A stretch of 64,000 nt of DNA from NCBI GenBank assembly GCA_910580205.1, contig CAJTVP010000003.1:75597-139596 (forward strand). Reading direction: 5' to 3'. Below are positions 1-9,077 of this stretch, in pieces. The stretch comes from an uncultured Eggerthellaceae bacterium (GTDB taxonomy: Bacteria > Actinomycetota > Coriobacteriia > Coriobacteriales > Eggerthellaceae). Numbering within the stretch: position 1 is the first letter of the stretch; the number at the start of each line of letters is the position of its first letter. Under the pieces are notes generated by a model. The model was not told the origin of the DNA. It was given only the letters and a program-made list of their open reading frames with translations, and did not search any database. Both the position numbers and the translations under genes were made by a program.

Positions 1-2553
1 ATCGCGCGCCTCTTCGAGCGCCTTCGTGGCCGCATCGCGCACGGAGAGCAGAACGGCGAAGCGCTCTTCCACCTCGCGGTCCGCCCCCTCGGGCATGGCA
101 GCTAGGAAATCCCCTTCGCGCGGCCATCCGGCCAGCTGCACGCTGAAAGGGTGAGGCTCTTCGCGCATGCCTTCCGGATAGTGCTCCCAAACCTCATCCG
201 CGGTGAAGGAGAGCACCGGCGCCAGCACGCGCACGAGCACGTCCAGCACATCCGCCAGCACCGTCTGCACTGCCCGGCGGCGCGGAGAGTCCGCCGCCTC
301 CGAGTACAAGCGATCTTTGGTGGCCTCCATGTAGATGGCCGACAGGTCGTTCACGATGAAGTCGTACACGCTCCGGAACACCTGATGGAAGCGGCACTGC
401 TCGTAGGCCGCGGTGACCTCTTCCAGAAGCGCGCGGGTGCGCACAGAGCACCACTGATCCAGCGGCTCCAGCTCTTCCCAAGAAGCCACGGCGTCTTGGG
501 CGGGGTTGAAATCATCCAGACTGCCCAACAAGAACCGGTAGGTGTTGCGGATGCGGCGATAGGCATCGGAGGTGCGCTTCAAGATCTCATCGGAGATGCT
601 CACATCCTGCGAATAATCCACGCTGGCCACCCAGAGCCTGAGCACGTCAGCGCCGTACTTGTCCATGACCTCCGCCGGATCCACGCCGTTGCCGAGCGAC
701 TTGCTCATCTTGCGGCCGTTCTCATCCACCGTGAAGCCGCAGTGCATGACCGATTTGTAGGGCGCTACGCCATAGCTGCCCACGCTGGTCAGCAACGAGG
801 ACTGGAACCAGCCGCGATGCTGGTCGGACCCCTCCAGATACATATCCGCCGGGAACCGCACGCCCTCCCCTTCGCGGTGGCGAAGGACGCTGGTGTGGGA
901 CACGCCGGATTCCCACCACACATCCAAGATGTCCTTCTCAGGGATGAGCTCCGAGCAGCCGCACGTCTCGCACTTCACGTGCGCGGGCAGATAGTCTTTT
1001 GGATCCTCTGTGAACCACGCGTCAGACCCGTTGCGGCGGAACAGATCGATCACCGCATCGAACGTCTCTTCGGTGGCCACGGTGCTGCCGCACTTCGCGC
1101 ACTTGAAGATGGGGATGGGCACGCCCCAGGAGCGCTGCCGGGAGATGCACCAGTCAGGGCGGTCGGCCACCATGGCGCCGATGCGGCGCTTCGCCCAGTC
1201 CGGAATCCACGTGACCTTCTCGTCGATGGCGATGAGCGCCTCTTCCCGCAGGCTGTTCGCATCCATGGAGACGAACCACTGGTCTGTGGCGCGGAAGATG
1301 ACCGGCTCATGGCAGCGCCAGCAGTGGGGATAGGAGTGCTCGATCTTGCGCGCGGCTACGAGCGTCCCTTGCTCTTCCAGCCATTCGATGATCTTGGGGT
1401 TGGCCGCATTCACGTCCAAACCAGCGAAGGGGCCAGCCTCTTCAGTGAGCACGCCTGAGTCATCCACGGGCATGAGGATGGGCAGGTCGAACTCAAGGCC
1501 GGCCGCATAGTCCTCCTGGCCATGGCCGGGAGCGGTGTGGACCGCGCCCGTGCCCGTGTCCAGCGTGACATGGTCTCCGTAGATGACCTTGCCCTTGAGG
1601 TCATGGCGGATGGGCGCAGTGTAAGTGAGGCCGCAGAGCTGCTTGCCTTTCACGCGCACCGGCTCTCCATCCGCTCCGCTGAGAAGCTCATGGGCCTCCC
1701 AACCAGCGATCTGAGCCACCTGCTCCACCAGCTCTTCAGCCATGATGAACGCCCGTCCGTCCGCCAACACCATGACGTAATCCGCATCCGGCGCCAAAGC
1801 CACGGCCACATTGGCCGGCAGCGTCCACGGCGTCGTGGTCCAGATCAGGATATCCGCCGCATCGGGCGCGCCTGCCGCTTCGAAGATGCCCGGCACCACG
1901 TCAAGGCGGAACGCCACGTAGATGGAGGGAGAGACCTCATCGGCGTATTCGATCTCCGCCTCAGCCAAGGCCGTGTGGCAATGCATGCACCAGTGGATCG
2001 GCTTGCGCCCGCGATAGATGGACCCTTTCAGATACATGTCCCGGAACAGCTCGACGTTGCCCGCTTCGTAATCCGGGGTGTAGGTGAGGTACGGATGCTC
2101 CCAATCGGCGTTCACGCCCAAGCGCTTGAACCCTTCGCGCTGGATGTCCACGTATTTGGTGGCCCAATCGCGGCAAAGCTCTCGCAGACGGGGCAAGGAC
2201 GTCTCGGCCATCTTCTCTGGTCCGAGCGTCTTTTCAACCATGTGCTCGATGGGTTGGCCATGGCAGTCCCATCCTGGGATGTAAGGCGTGAAATATCCGC
2301 GCTGCGCATGGCTTTTGTTCACGAAGTCCTTGAGGATCTTGTTGAACGAATGGCCGATGTGGATGGGGCCGTTCGCGTAGGGCGGCCCATCATGCAGGAC
2401 GAACGGGGTGCCTTGGGCGTTCTTCTCCAGCACCTTCCAATACAGCCCCTCCGCCTCCCACTTCTCCAAACGCTTGGGCTCGTTCTGCGGAAGGTTCCCG
2501 CGCATGGGGAAATCCGTGGTGGGAAGGTTCATCGTGTTCTTATAGTCAGCCAT
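1..2553 (-). CDS. ileS: Isoleucyl-tRNA synthetase, 3' end outside window
   Basis: Class Ia aminoacyl-tRNA synthetase that charges tRNA-Ile and edits misactivated valine in the cytoplasm. 851 codons are visible from the ATG at 2553; the C-terminus lies left of base 1, so the gene is cut by the window edge and not broken. The ATP-binding HIGH motif is at residues 65-68, following HDGPPYANGP, and KMSKS lies near residue 614 in ENGRKMSKSLGNGVDP. The tryptophan-rich catalytic segment SWGVPIPIF and the editing-domain phrase WTTTPWTLPANVAVAL are also present, which together separate IleRS from ValRS and LeuRS. It is divergently transcribed from the DegV gene across about 170 bp. No T-box leader is seen, although ileS T-boxes are common in actinobacteria. 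A TATACT -10-like box lies at 2595-2600 on the minus strand. Confidence 0.97.
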   Translation of the reverse strand, partial: MADYKNTMNLPTTDFPMRGNLPQNEPKRLEKWEAEGLYWKVLEKNAQGTPFVLHDGPPYANGPIHIGHSFNKILKDFVNKSHAQRGYFTPYIPGWDCHGQPIEHMVEKTLGPEKMAETSLPRLRELCRDWATKYVDIQREGFKRLGVNADWEHPYLTYTPDYEAGNVELFRDMYLKGSIYRGRKPIHWCMHCHTALAEAEIEYADEVSPSIYVAFRLDVVPGIFEAAGAPDAADILIWTTTPWTLPANVAVALAPDADYVMVLADGRAFIMAEELVEQVAQIAGWEAHELLSGADGEPVRVKGKQLCGLTYTAPIRHDLKGKVIYGDHVTLDTGTGAVHTAPGHGQEDYAAGLEFDLPILMPVDDSGVLTEEAGPFAGLDVNAANPKIIEWLEEQGTLVAARKIEHSYPHCWRCHEPVIFRATDQWFVSMDANSLREEALIAIDEKVTWIPDWAKRRIGAMVADRPDWCISRQRSWGVPIPIFKCAKCGSTVATEETFDAVIDLFRRNGSDAWFTEDPKDYLPAHVKCETCGCSELIPEKDILDVWWESGVSHTSVLRHREGEGVRFPADMYLEGSDQHRGWFQSSLLTSVGSYGVAPYKSVMHCGFTVDENGRKMSKSLGNGVDPAEVMDKYGADVLRLWVASVDYSQDVSISDEILKRTSDAYRRIRNTYRFLLGSLDDFNPAQDAVASWEELEPLDQWCSVRTRALLEEVTAAYEQCRFHQVFRSVYDFIVNDLSAIYMEATKDRLYSEAADSPRRRAVQTVLADVLDVLVRVLAPVLSFTADEVWEHYPEGMREEPHPFSVQLAGWPREGDFLAAMPEGADREVEERFAVLLSVRDAATKALEEARD

Positions 2554-2722
2554 GCATCCTGCCTTCGCATCAGGTCTCTCATATCAGCCTTGAAAGTATA
2601 GCGCGAACGCTCACCGGTGCCGACGGGATTGCGCGCAGCGAAGCGGGCGCGAAGGTGGCATAATCTCTCCGGCAGCGAAACCGCCTGCCGATCATCGTCG
2701 AAGACGCGCAAGGAGCGAACCT

Positions 2723-3595
2723 ATGGGATATCGGATCCTCACCGATTCAAGCTGCAACCTGCCAGAGGAGATGATAGATGACCTGGATCTGACCATCTTC
2801 CCTCTCACGTTCATGATCGATGATGTGCAATACCAAAGCTACCTCAAGGGCGAGAAGACGGACCTCAAGCAGTTCTACACGATGATGCGGGAAGGCAAGG
2901 TCATCACCACCTCCCTCCCCAACCTCCAGAGCGCGGACGCCATGCTGCGGGAGATCCTGGATGCGGGGGATGACGTCCTCTACATCGGCTTCTCCAGCGG
3001 GCTTTCCGGCACCTACGAGGCCATCGATCTGCTCATGAAATCGCTCTCCCCTGAATACCCCGACCGAACGCTGCTGTCCGTGGACAGCTTGGCCGCATCC
3101 GGCGGCGAGGGCCTTCTGGTCTGGCATGCGGCCCAGCTCAAGAATGAGGACAAGGACATCCATGAGGTGCACCAATGGCTTTTGGACAACCGCCTGCACC
3201 TGGCCCACTGGTTCACCGTGGATGACCTCATGTTCCTGTTCCGCGGCGGCCGCGTATCCCGCACGAGCGCCTTCGCTGGTTCCGTCCTCAACATCAAGCC
3301 AGTGCTTCACGTGGATGACGAGGGGCATCTCATCCCCATCTCGAAGGTGCGCGGACGCAAGAAATCCCTCATGGCGCTCATCGATCACATGGGGCAAACG
3401 GCGGATGCGCCCGTGTCCGACCAGATGGTGTTCATCACCCATGGCGACTGCATCGAAGACGCGGAGTTCCTGGCTGATGCCATCCGCGAGCGCTTCGGCG
3501 TGACCGACATCATGATCAACTACGTGGACCCGGTGATCGGCGCCCATTCAGGGCCGGGCACCATGGCGCTGTTCTTCCTGGCCAGCGAACGCTAG
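2723..3595 (+). CDS. DegV family fatty-acid-binding protein
   Basis: 290-residue protein of the DegV family, whose characterised members (FakB) bind a fatty acid and present it to the FakA kinase for acyl-phosphate formation. The N-terminus MGYRILTDSSCNLPEE, the SSGLSGTYEA turn and the HGDCIEDAEFLADAI segment are typical, and the length matches the family. The start is supported by AGGAG about 8 bases upstream of the ATG. It is a single gene divergent from ileS. No fakA is in the window, so a lipid-scavenging role is inference from the family. The lipid specificity cannot be read from sequence. Confidence 0.9.
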   Translation: MGYRILTDSSCNLPEEMIDDLDLTIFPLTFMIDDVQYQSYLKGEKTDLKQFYTMMREGKVITTSLPNLQSADAMLREILDAGDDVLYIGFSSGLSGTYEAIDLLMKSLSPEYPDRTLLSVDSLAASGGEGLLVWHAAQLKNEDKDIHEVHQWLLDNRLHLAHWFTVDDLMFLFRGGRVSRTSAFAGSVLNIKPVLHVDDEGHLIPISKVRGRKKSLMALIDHMGQTADAPVSDQMVFITHGDCIEDAEFLADAIRERFGVTDIMINYVDPVIGAHSGPGTMALFFLASER

Positions 3596-3640
3596 GACGC
3601 TGCAAGACCTAGCCAGAGAAAGACCGGGCAGCGGCGCTTC

Positions 3641-4678
3641 TCAGTTGAACTTGAAGATCTTCTGGGCCAGATGATAGCCGCCCAGCCCCGCCTTGCGCCC
3701 CAGGTCCGTGGGAAGATTCGTGGCGAAGTTGAGGATGTTCGCGCGCAGCCGCCGATAGAGCGGAGCGCTGGAGTCTTTCAAGTAGAGCCAGATGTCTGAG
3801 AGCTTCTCGTTGTCAACATCCGTGTTGCCCATGCGCAAGAACACCGAGCAGATGCACATCATCATGGACAAGTAGCTCTCCATGTATTTGCGCAGCCTCC
3901 GCGGCGTCACATCCATCACATCCACCGCATCGATCATGATCTTCGTGACGCGCAGCTGCTGGTCGATGCGCCGCATCATGGTGGCCTCGTTCACGGACTG
4001 GTCTTCCCGCCCGATGAAATACCGGTACATATCCACGTTCAGGTAGTACATGGTCTCCACGTGGGGCAGCGGAACGTAGACGAAGATGTTGTCCACGTAG
4101 AAGCAGTGCTCCGGGAGCTCAAGGCCCATGGCCTTCAAAAGGGAGGTGCGGTAGATGACCGAATGCATGAGCAGGTAATGGGACGGCCCGAAGATGCCCA
4201 CATCCTCCCAGCCGAACCGCTTACCTTCCGGGAAGATGCCCTTGTAATCCATGACGATCTGGGCGTGCTCGTGCACCTTCTCGTACACATAGTTAGCGAT
4301 GACCATGTCCGTGGCATCCTCTGGCCTCTGCGTGCGCAGATAGGCCATGACCTCCTCCATGGACGGACCATCCAGCCAGTCATCCGAATCCACCACTTTG
4401 AAATACAGCCCGGTCGCGTTCGAAAGCGCCGTGTTCACGGCGGAGCCATGACCGCCGTTCTCCTTGTGGATGGCGCGCACGCGCCGAGGCTCCGCCTGCT
4501 CCCACGCTTGCGCCCGCTCCCAGGTCTTGCCGCCATCATCGGAACCATCGTCCACGATGATGACCTCTATGTCCTCTCCCGTGTCCAGAAGCGACTGGAT
4601 GCAGACATCCATGTAATCCGCTGAGCCATAGCAGGGAACGCCATAGGTGATGGTGGGTTGCATGGAGACGCCCGTCAC
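3641..4678 (-). CDS. Family 2 glycosyltransferase
   Basis: 345-residue GT-A fold glycosyltransferase that transfers a sugar from a nucleotide-sugar donor to an envelope acceptor. The N-terminal half has the nucleotide-binding EVIIVDDGSDDGG motif and the acidic metal-binding stretch VVDSDDWLDG; the C-terminal half is helical and variable. The GTG at 4678 overlaps the stop of glf by the pattern GTGA, so the two genes are translationally coupled; an ATG at 4663 is the alternative start. Pairing with UDP-galactopyranose mutase suggests a galactofuranosyl or other cell-surface glycan role, but acceptor and donor are not identifiable. There is no signal peptide or obvious membrane anchor. Confidence 0.9.
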   Translation of the reverse strand: MTGVSMQPTITYGVPCYGSADYMDVCIQSLLDTGEDIEVIIVDDGSDDGGKTWERAQAWEQAEPRRVRAIHKENGGHGSAVNTALSNATGLYFKVVDSDDWLDGPSMEEVMAYLRTQRPEDATDMVIANYVYEKVHEHAQIVMDYKGIFPEGKRFGWEDVGIFGPSHYLLMHSVIYRTSLLKAMGLELPEHCFYVDNIFVYVPLPHVETMYYLNVDMYRYFIGREDQSVNEATMMRRIDQQLRVTKIMIDAVDVMDVTPRRLRKYMESYLSMMMCICSVFLRMGNTDVDNEKLSDIWLYLKDSSAPLYRRLRANILNFATNLPTDLGRKAGLGGYHLAQKIFKFN

Positions 4679-5898
4679 TTGGTCTGGGACAGGATCTCAT
4701 CAGAGAGGGCCAACGCCAGCTCGATGATCTTGTCCATGTTGTAGTACTTGTATTCCGCCAAGCGCCCGAGCGGGTGGAAGTTGCCCAGGGAATCCGTCAG
4801 GCGGCGGTAGCGCTCATAGTGCGCCTGGTTCTCCTCGCCCAGGATGGCGTAGTACGGGATCTGCGTCTCCGGATCCTCGTAGGCGCGCGAGTACTCCTTC
4901 ATAATGGTGGTCTTCGGCGCTTTCTGGGCCGTCAGGCGCTTGAACTCCGTGGCGCGCGTGTAATCCTCGGTCACCGTGTAGTTGACCGTGGCGCAGGGCA
5001 GCTTGTACTCCTCGTCGTAGGTCTCATAGACGAAATCGAGCGTGCGATACGGAAGCCGCCCGAACCGTCCGCAGAACAGCTCATCCAAAGGACCGGTGTA
5101 TACGATGGGTCCAGAGATGTCCTCCCCCTTGATCTTGATGGCGGAAAGGGCGGCATCCTCAGAGCCGCTCTCGAACTCAAGATCGAAGACGCTGGCCGCA
5201 TCCGTCTCAAGGCAGATGTCGATCCCCTCATGGGAGAGCATCTCCTCGAAAAGCGCGGTGTAGCCCAAAGACGGCATCCCCTGATACGTGTCCTGGAAGT
5301 AGCGGTCATCCCGCGAGATGAACACGGGCACGCGCGCGGTCACGGACGGATCCACCTCCTCCGGCGTGAGCCCCCACTGCTTCTGCGTGTAGTAGAGGAA
5401 GACGTTCTTGTACACGAAATCCGCCACTTCGGCCAGCTCCGGATCATCCGTCTCGCGCAGGGCTGTGATGGTCACCTTGCGCTCGTCGCCGAAGGTCTGG
5501 ATGAGCTTCTCGATGAGATGCGTCGCCTTCTCCTCTCCGAACACCATCTCCATGGAGTTCTTGTTGAAGGGGACGGGAATGTAGGTGCCGTACCAATCCG
5601 CCAGCACATGATGCTGATAAGCGATCCAGCCCGTGAAGCGGCGCACGTAATTGAACACCGTCTGGTTGTTCGTGTGGAAGATGTGCGGGCCATAACGATG
5701 CACCAAGATGCCCGCCTCATCGTATTCGTCATACATGTTGCCGGCGATGTGCGGCCGCTTCTCAAGGACGAGGACCCTCATCCCGCCGCGCTCAGCCAGC
5801 TCGCGCGCGCAGACCGCGCCCGCGAACCCGCTGCCCACGATCACCGCATCGTAATCAGGGATGTGCACCTCATTGAAAGGCAGGATGGAAAGCGCCAC
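4675..5898 (-). CDS. glf: UDP-galactopyranose mutase
   Basis: FAD-dependent enzyme that interconverts UDP-galactopyranose and UDP-galactofuranose, supplying galactofuranose for surface polysaccharide. The dinucleotide-binding motif DAVIVGSGFAGAVCAREL is near the N-terminus, followed by the signature phrases RPHIAGNMYDEYDEAG, HRYGPHIFHTNNQTV and YTQKQWG, with PIPYYAI and RYRRLTD toward the C-terminus. The GTG at 5898 is chosen because AAAAAGGAG precedes it by about 8 bases; an in-frame ATG at 5952 would add 18 residues unlike the family. The result is 407 residues, close to a typical Glf length. It overlaps the following glycosyltransferase by four bases. Cytoplasmic. Confidence 0.95.
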   Translation of the reverse strand: MALSILPFNEVHIPDYDAVIVGSGFAGAVCARELAERGGMRVLVLEKRPHIAGNMYDEYDEAGILVHRYGPHIFHTNNQTVFNYVRRFTGWIAYQHHVLADWYGTYIPVPFNKNSMEMVFGEEKATHLIEKLIQTFGDERKVTITALRETDDPELAEVADFVYKNVFLYYTQKQWGLTPEEVDPSVTARVPVFISRDDRYFQDTYQGMPSLGYTALFEEMLSHEGIDICLETDAASVFDLEFESGSEDAALSAIKIKGEDISGPIVYTGPLDELFCGRFGRLPYRTLDFVYETYDEEYKLPCATVNYTVTEDYTRATEFKRLTAQKAPKTTIMKEYSRAYEDPETQIPYYAILGEENQAHYERYRRLTDSLGNFHPLGRLAEYKYYNMDKIIELALALSDEILSQTK

Positions 5899-5966
5899 GC
5901 TATCAGCTCCTTTTTCGGGGAAATGATCGCCTTCGATCGGTTTTACCGGCACAGATTCTACAATAC

Positions 5967-6701
5967 TCAGGAGATATGCCCAAGGAAGTCCTTCGTGCGC
6001 TCGGACGTGGGATGGTCGAACACCTCTTCCGGCGTGCCCTCCTCCACGATCACGCCGCCGTCCATGAACACCACGCGATCGGCTACATCACGGGCGAATC
6101 CCATCTCGTGCGTGACGACGATCATGGTCATGCCATCCTTGGCGAGCGACTTCATGACGCCCAGAACGTCGCGCACGAGCTCCGGGTCAAGGGCGCTCGT
6201 GGCCTCGTCGAAGAGCATGACATGGGGATTCATGGCCAGAGCCCGGGCGATGGCGACGCGCTGCTGCTGGCCACCGGAAAGCTCTGAAGGCTTGTAGTCC
6301 ACGCGCTCCGAGAGCCCCACCTTCGCCAGCTCCTCCAGCGCCACCTTCTCCGCTTCCTCTTTGCTGCGCTTGAGCACCTTGCGCTGAGCCAACATGACGT
6401 TGCTCTTCGCGGTGAGATGCGGGAAGAGGTTGAAGCTCTGGAACACCATGCCCACGTGCGCCCGCACCTTGTTGATGTCCGTGCCCTTCGCGGTGATCTC
6501 CGTGTCCTCGAAGTAGATGCGCCCGCTCGTGGGCGTTTCAAGCAGGTTGATGCAGCGCAGCATGGTGGACTTGCCCGAACCGGACGGTCCCAGGACCACC
6601 ACCACCTCTCCGCGATGCACGTCCAAGCTGACATCATTCAGGACTTCGTTGTCACCGAAGGATTTCTTGAGATTCTGTATGCGGATGACCGGCTCAGACA
6701 T
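5967..6701 (-). CDS. Polar amino acid ABC transporter, ATP-binding protein
   Basis: 244-residue ATPase of the GlnQ/HisP family that powers amino acid import from the cytoplasmic face. Walker A GPSGSGKST is near residue 36, the Q-loop in VFQSFNLFPHLT, the signature LSGGQQQR, Walker B VMLFDEATSALDPE and the H-loop VVTHEMGFARD. Length and motifs match the family with no extra domain. It is the last gene of a three-gene minus-strand operon and its start overlaps the permease stop by 8 bp. The substrate is a polar amino acid by family membership only. Confidence 0.95.
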   Translation of the reverse strand: MSEPVIRIQNLKKSFGDNEVLNDVSLDVHRGEVVVVLGPSGSGKSTMLRCINLLETPTSGRIYFEDTEITAKGTDINKVRAHVGMVFQSFNLFPHLTAKSNVMLAQRKVLKRSKEEAEKVALEELAKVGLSERVDYKPSELSGGQQQRVAIARALAMNPHVMLFDEATSALDPELVRDVLGVMKSLAKDGMTMIVVTHEMGFARDVADRVVFMDGGVIVEEGTPEEVFDHPTSERTKDFLGHIS

Positions 6702-8127
6702 CCTTCCCCCTCATCTTCGCGCCCAGCGAATCCCCTGCGATGGCTTGAGGCCCATGGCTGAACCCTTCGCTCATGCGCATGGCCTGGGCCACATCAGCCT
6801 CGCTGCCCTCAGCGGCCACCGCGCCCACGGTGCCGGAGAGCGACGCGGGCGTCTTCTCAGGCAGGTTGTTCTGCTGGCGATGCTTGGGTCGACCACCCAC
6901 CAGCCGCTCTTCCATGTGGTTGATGGCTTTGGTCAGCGGGATGGTGACCACCAGATAGAAGCATGCCGCCACGATGTAGGGCGTGACGTTGCCCGTGGCT
7001 GCGGTGATGGTCTTGGAGTACATCATGATCTCCATGACGCCCACCGCGGCGAGCAGCGAGGTGTCCTTGTACATCAGGATGAACTCGCTGGTCATGGTGG
7101 GGATCACCCGGCGGAACGTCTGCGGGATGATGACGTGGATCATGGTCTGCGCGCCGTTCATGCCAAGGCTGCGGGCCGCTTCGAACTGCCCTTTGTTGAT
7201 GGACTGGATGCCAGCGCGGAAGATCTCAGCCAGATACGCGCTGGAGTTCATCACCAGCACCACCACGCCCAGCACGAAGTTGTCCATCTGGATGCCCAGA
7301 AGCGGCAGCCCGAAGAACGCGATGTAGATCTGCAAGAACAGAGGCGTGCCGCGCACCACGTTGATGTAGAGCGAGCCGACAGCGCGGGCGAAGCGGTTCT
7401 TCGCCATGCGCAAGAATGACCAGCAAAGCCCCAGCGGGATGGCCACCGGGAAGCTGATGGCCACGAGCGCCAGCGCCAGAAGCCAGCCCCAGAACACCGA
7501 CGGGACCGTGGTCACGATGATGGTCGGGTCGAAGAACAGATGCAGGAACTTGTTGGAGTTCCAAGCCTGGACCCACGGCTGATCGGCCAGCCACGAGGCC
7601 AGCTGTTCGGGCAACGTGGTGCCGATGACAGTGATGCTCTTGCCGCCCTCCGGGATATCCGCTTGCGCCCCATCGGCGGTGGTGTAGGTGCCTTCAACGG
7701 CGAAGGTGCCTCCCTCGGAAGGCAGGCGCGCGTTGTTCAGCTCCAGCATGATCATGGAGCCGGGAGGCGTGGGCTCCTCGAAGGAGGCCGTGACGCTCAA
7801 ACCCTCTTCGCTGACCGTGCTGGGCGCGCTCAAGCGTTTGAGCCCATCGAGCACGGTGACGGTGGTGCCGTCAGCAGGAAGCGCGGATCCTTCCGGCAGG
7901 GTGATGGTCACGCTCTTGATGGATTCCCCATCCCCCGCCTGGCCCTGCCAGGTGATGCGGGTGTCCGTGGCCCCCATGATGCCATCAGCGCCGTCTTGGT
8001 TGCTCTTGGCGGTGAAGCGCTCGGTGGTGAGGGCGTGGGCTTGGACCGGCAGCGCGCACAGGAGCAAGGCTGCCGCGAGAAGCAGCAGGGGCAGGCCGAA
8101 GCCCGCCCCCTTGATGGCGCTTCCCAT
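6694..8127 (-). CDS. Amino acid ABC permease with N-terminal extracellular domain
   Basis: HisM/GlnP-type inner membrane permease with an uncommon front end. Residues 1-33 form a signal peptide (hydrophobic LPLLLLAAALLLCALP, cleavage likely after AHA). About 150 residues rich in Thr, Gly and Asp follow, with a predicted beta-sandwich character, and then the usual permease from about residue 200. The EAA loop reads EAARSLGMNGAQTM and contacts the ATPase. The ATG at 8127 is chosen because it directly follows the upstream stop (TAACATG) and begins with the signal peptide; a start at 8172 would add 15 residues and bury the signal. The C-terminal about 60 residues are hydrophilic. The function of the extracellular domain is unknown. 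Confidence 0.88.
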   Translation of the reverse strand: MGSAIKGAGFGLPLLLLAAALLLCALPVQAHALTTERFTAKSNQDGADGIMGATDTRITWQGQAGDGESIKSVTITLPEGSALPADGTTVTVLDGLKRLSAPSTVSEEGLSVTASFEEPTPPGSMIMLELNNARLPSEGGTFAVEGTYTTADGAQADIPEGGKSITVIGTTLPEQLASWLADQPWVQAWNSNKFLHLFFDPTIIVTTVPSVFWGWLLALALVAISFPVAIPLGLCWSFLRMAKNRFARAVGSLYINVVRGTPLFLQIYIAFFGLPLLGIQMDNFVLGVVVLVMNSSAYLAEIFRAGIQSINKGQFEAARSLGMNGAQTMIHVIIPQTFRRVIPTMTSEFILMYKDTSLLAAVGVMEIMMYSKTITAATGNVTPYIVAACFYLVVTIPLTKAINHMEERLVGGRPKHRQQNNLPEKTPASLSGTVGAVAAEGSEADVAQAMRMSEGFSHGPQAIAGDSLGAKMRGKDV

Positions 8128-8128
8128 G

Positions 8129-8953
8129 TTATTCAGCCGGGACACCGAACCACTTCTCATAGATCTCATCATAGGTGCCGTCAGCCTTGGCCTCGGCGAT
8201 GGCGTCGTTCAGAGCCTGGGTGAGAGCCGGATTGTCCTTGCTCACCACGATGGCGTACTGCTCGCCGGTGGGGATCTCAGCGATGATGTCCATGTCCGTG
8301 TACGCGTTCTTCACGTAGTACTGGACCACGGGCAGGTCGGAGGCGATGGCGTCGATCTGGCCGGATTGCAGAGCGGCGAACACGGCGGTCATCTCATCGA
8401 AGGGGATGACCTCAGCGCCTTCGATGTTCTCAACAGCCCAGTCATAGCCGGTGGTGCCGGACTGCGCGCCGATCTTCTTGCCAGCCAGCTGATCCACGCT
8501 GGTGTAACCCGAATCCTTCATCACGACGATGCCCTGGTTGGAATCGCAGATGACCTCCGTGAAGTCGATCTCCTTCTTGCGGTCCTCAGTGACCGTGAAG
8601 CCGGAGACGCCCACGTCAGCCTTGCCGCCAGCGGCGATCATGGGGATGATGGTGTCGAACTTGGTGGACGGCAGGTACTCGGCCTCCACGCCCATCTTCT
8701 CGGCCAGGGCCTTCATGAGGTCCACCTCGAAGCCCACGGCCTCTTCGCCTTCCAGGTTCTCGAAAGGCGGGAAATCCAGGGATGCGGCGACGGTCAGCTT
8801 GCCTGGGTTGACCAGCACGATCTCTTCGGTGGACTCAGCCGCGGATGAGGATGAGGCGGAAGAGGAGCTGGCTCCGCTGGAGCAACCCACGAGCCCGAGC
8901 GCTGCGATGAGCATGCCCGCGCCGATGGCTGCTCCGATTTTCTTAATCTTCAT
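8129..8953 (-). CDS. Amino acid ABC transporter substrate-binding lipoprotein
   Basis: 274-residue type 2 periplasmic-binding-fold protein anchored by lipid. The signal peptide ends in a lipobox LVGC at about residues 21-24, followed by a serine-rich linker. The mature part has the family-3 solute-binding signatures FEVDLMKALAEKMG, GKADVGVSGFTVTEDRKK and GKKIGAQSGTTG. It captures a polar amino acid outside the cell and delivers it to the permease encoded immediately downstream. First gene of the operon SBP-permease-ATPase. The ligand cannot be predicted with confidence. Confidence 0.94.
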   Translation of the reverse strand: MKIKKIGAAIGAGMLIAALGLVGCSSGASSSSASSSSAAESTEEIVLVNPGKLTVAASLDFPPFENLEGEEAVGFEVDLMKALAEKMGVEAEYLPSTKFDTIIPMIAAGGKADVGVSGFTVTEDRKKEIDFTEVICDSNQGIVVMKDSGYTSVDQLAGKKIGAQSGTTGYDWAVENIEGAEVIPFDEMTAVFAALQSGQIDAIASDLPVVQYYVKNAYTDMDIIAEIPTGEQYAIVVSKDNPALTQALNDAIAEAKADGTYDEIYEKWFGVPAE

Positions 8954-9077
8954 CTTATTCCCTCTCTGTATCTCTTACATGAACGCACATATTATGCAGC
9001 AACAAACCGCGAAGACGGGGAGACATCGCGTTACGGTCTGGTAAAAGAGTGAGGCACCCTCGAACAGGGCGCGCGCG

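Noticed and set aside
151..1458. Long plus-strand reading frame of 435 codons
   Set aside because: Antisense to ileS, whose minus-strand frame has all the class I synthetase motifs; high GC gives long shadows.
2554..2722. T-box riboswitch before ileS
   Set aside because: The region is short and has no TGGNACCGCG-type T-box sequence on the minus strand.
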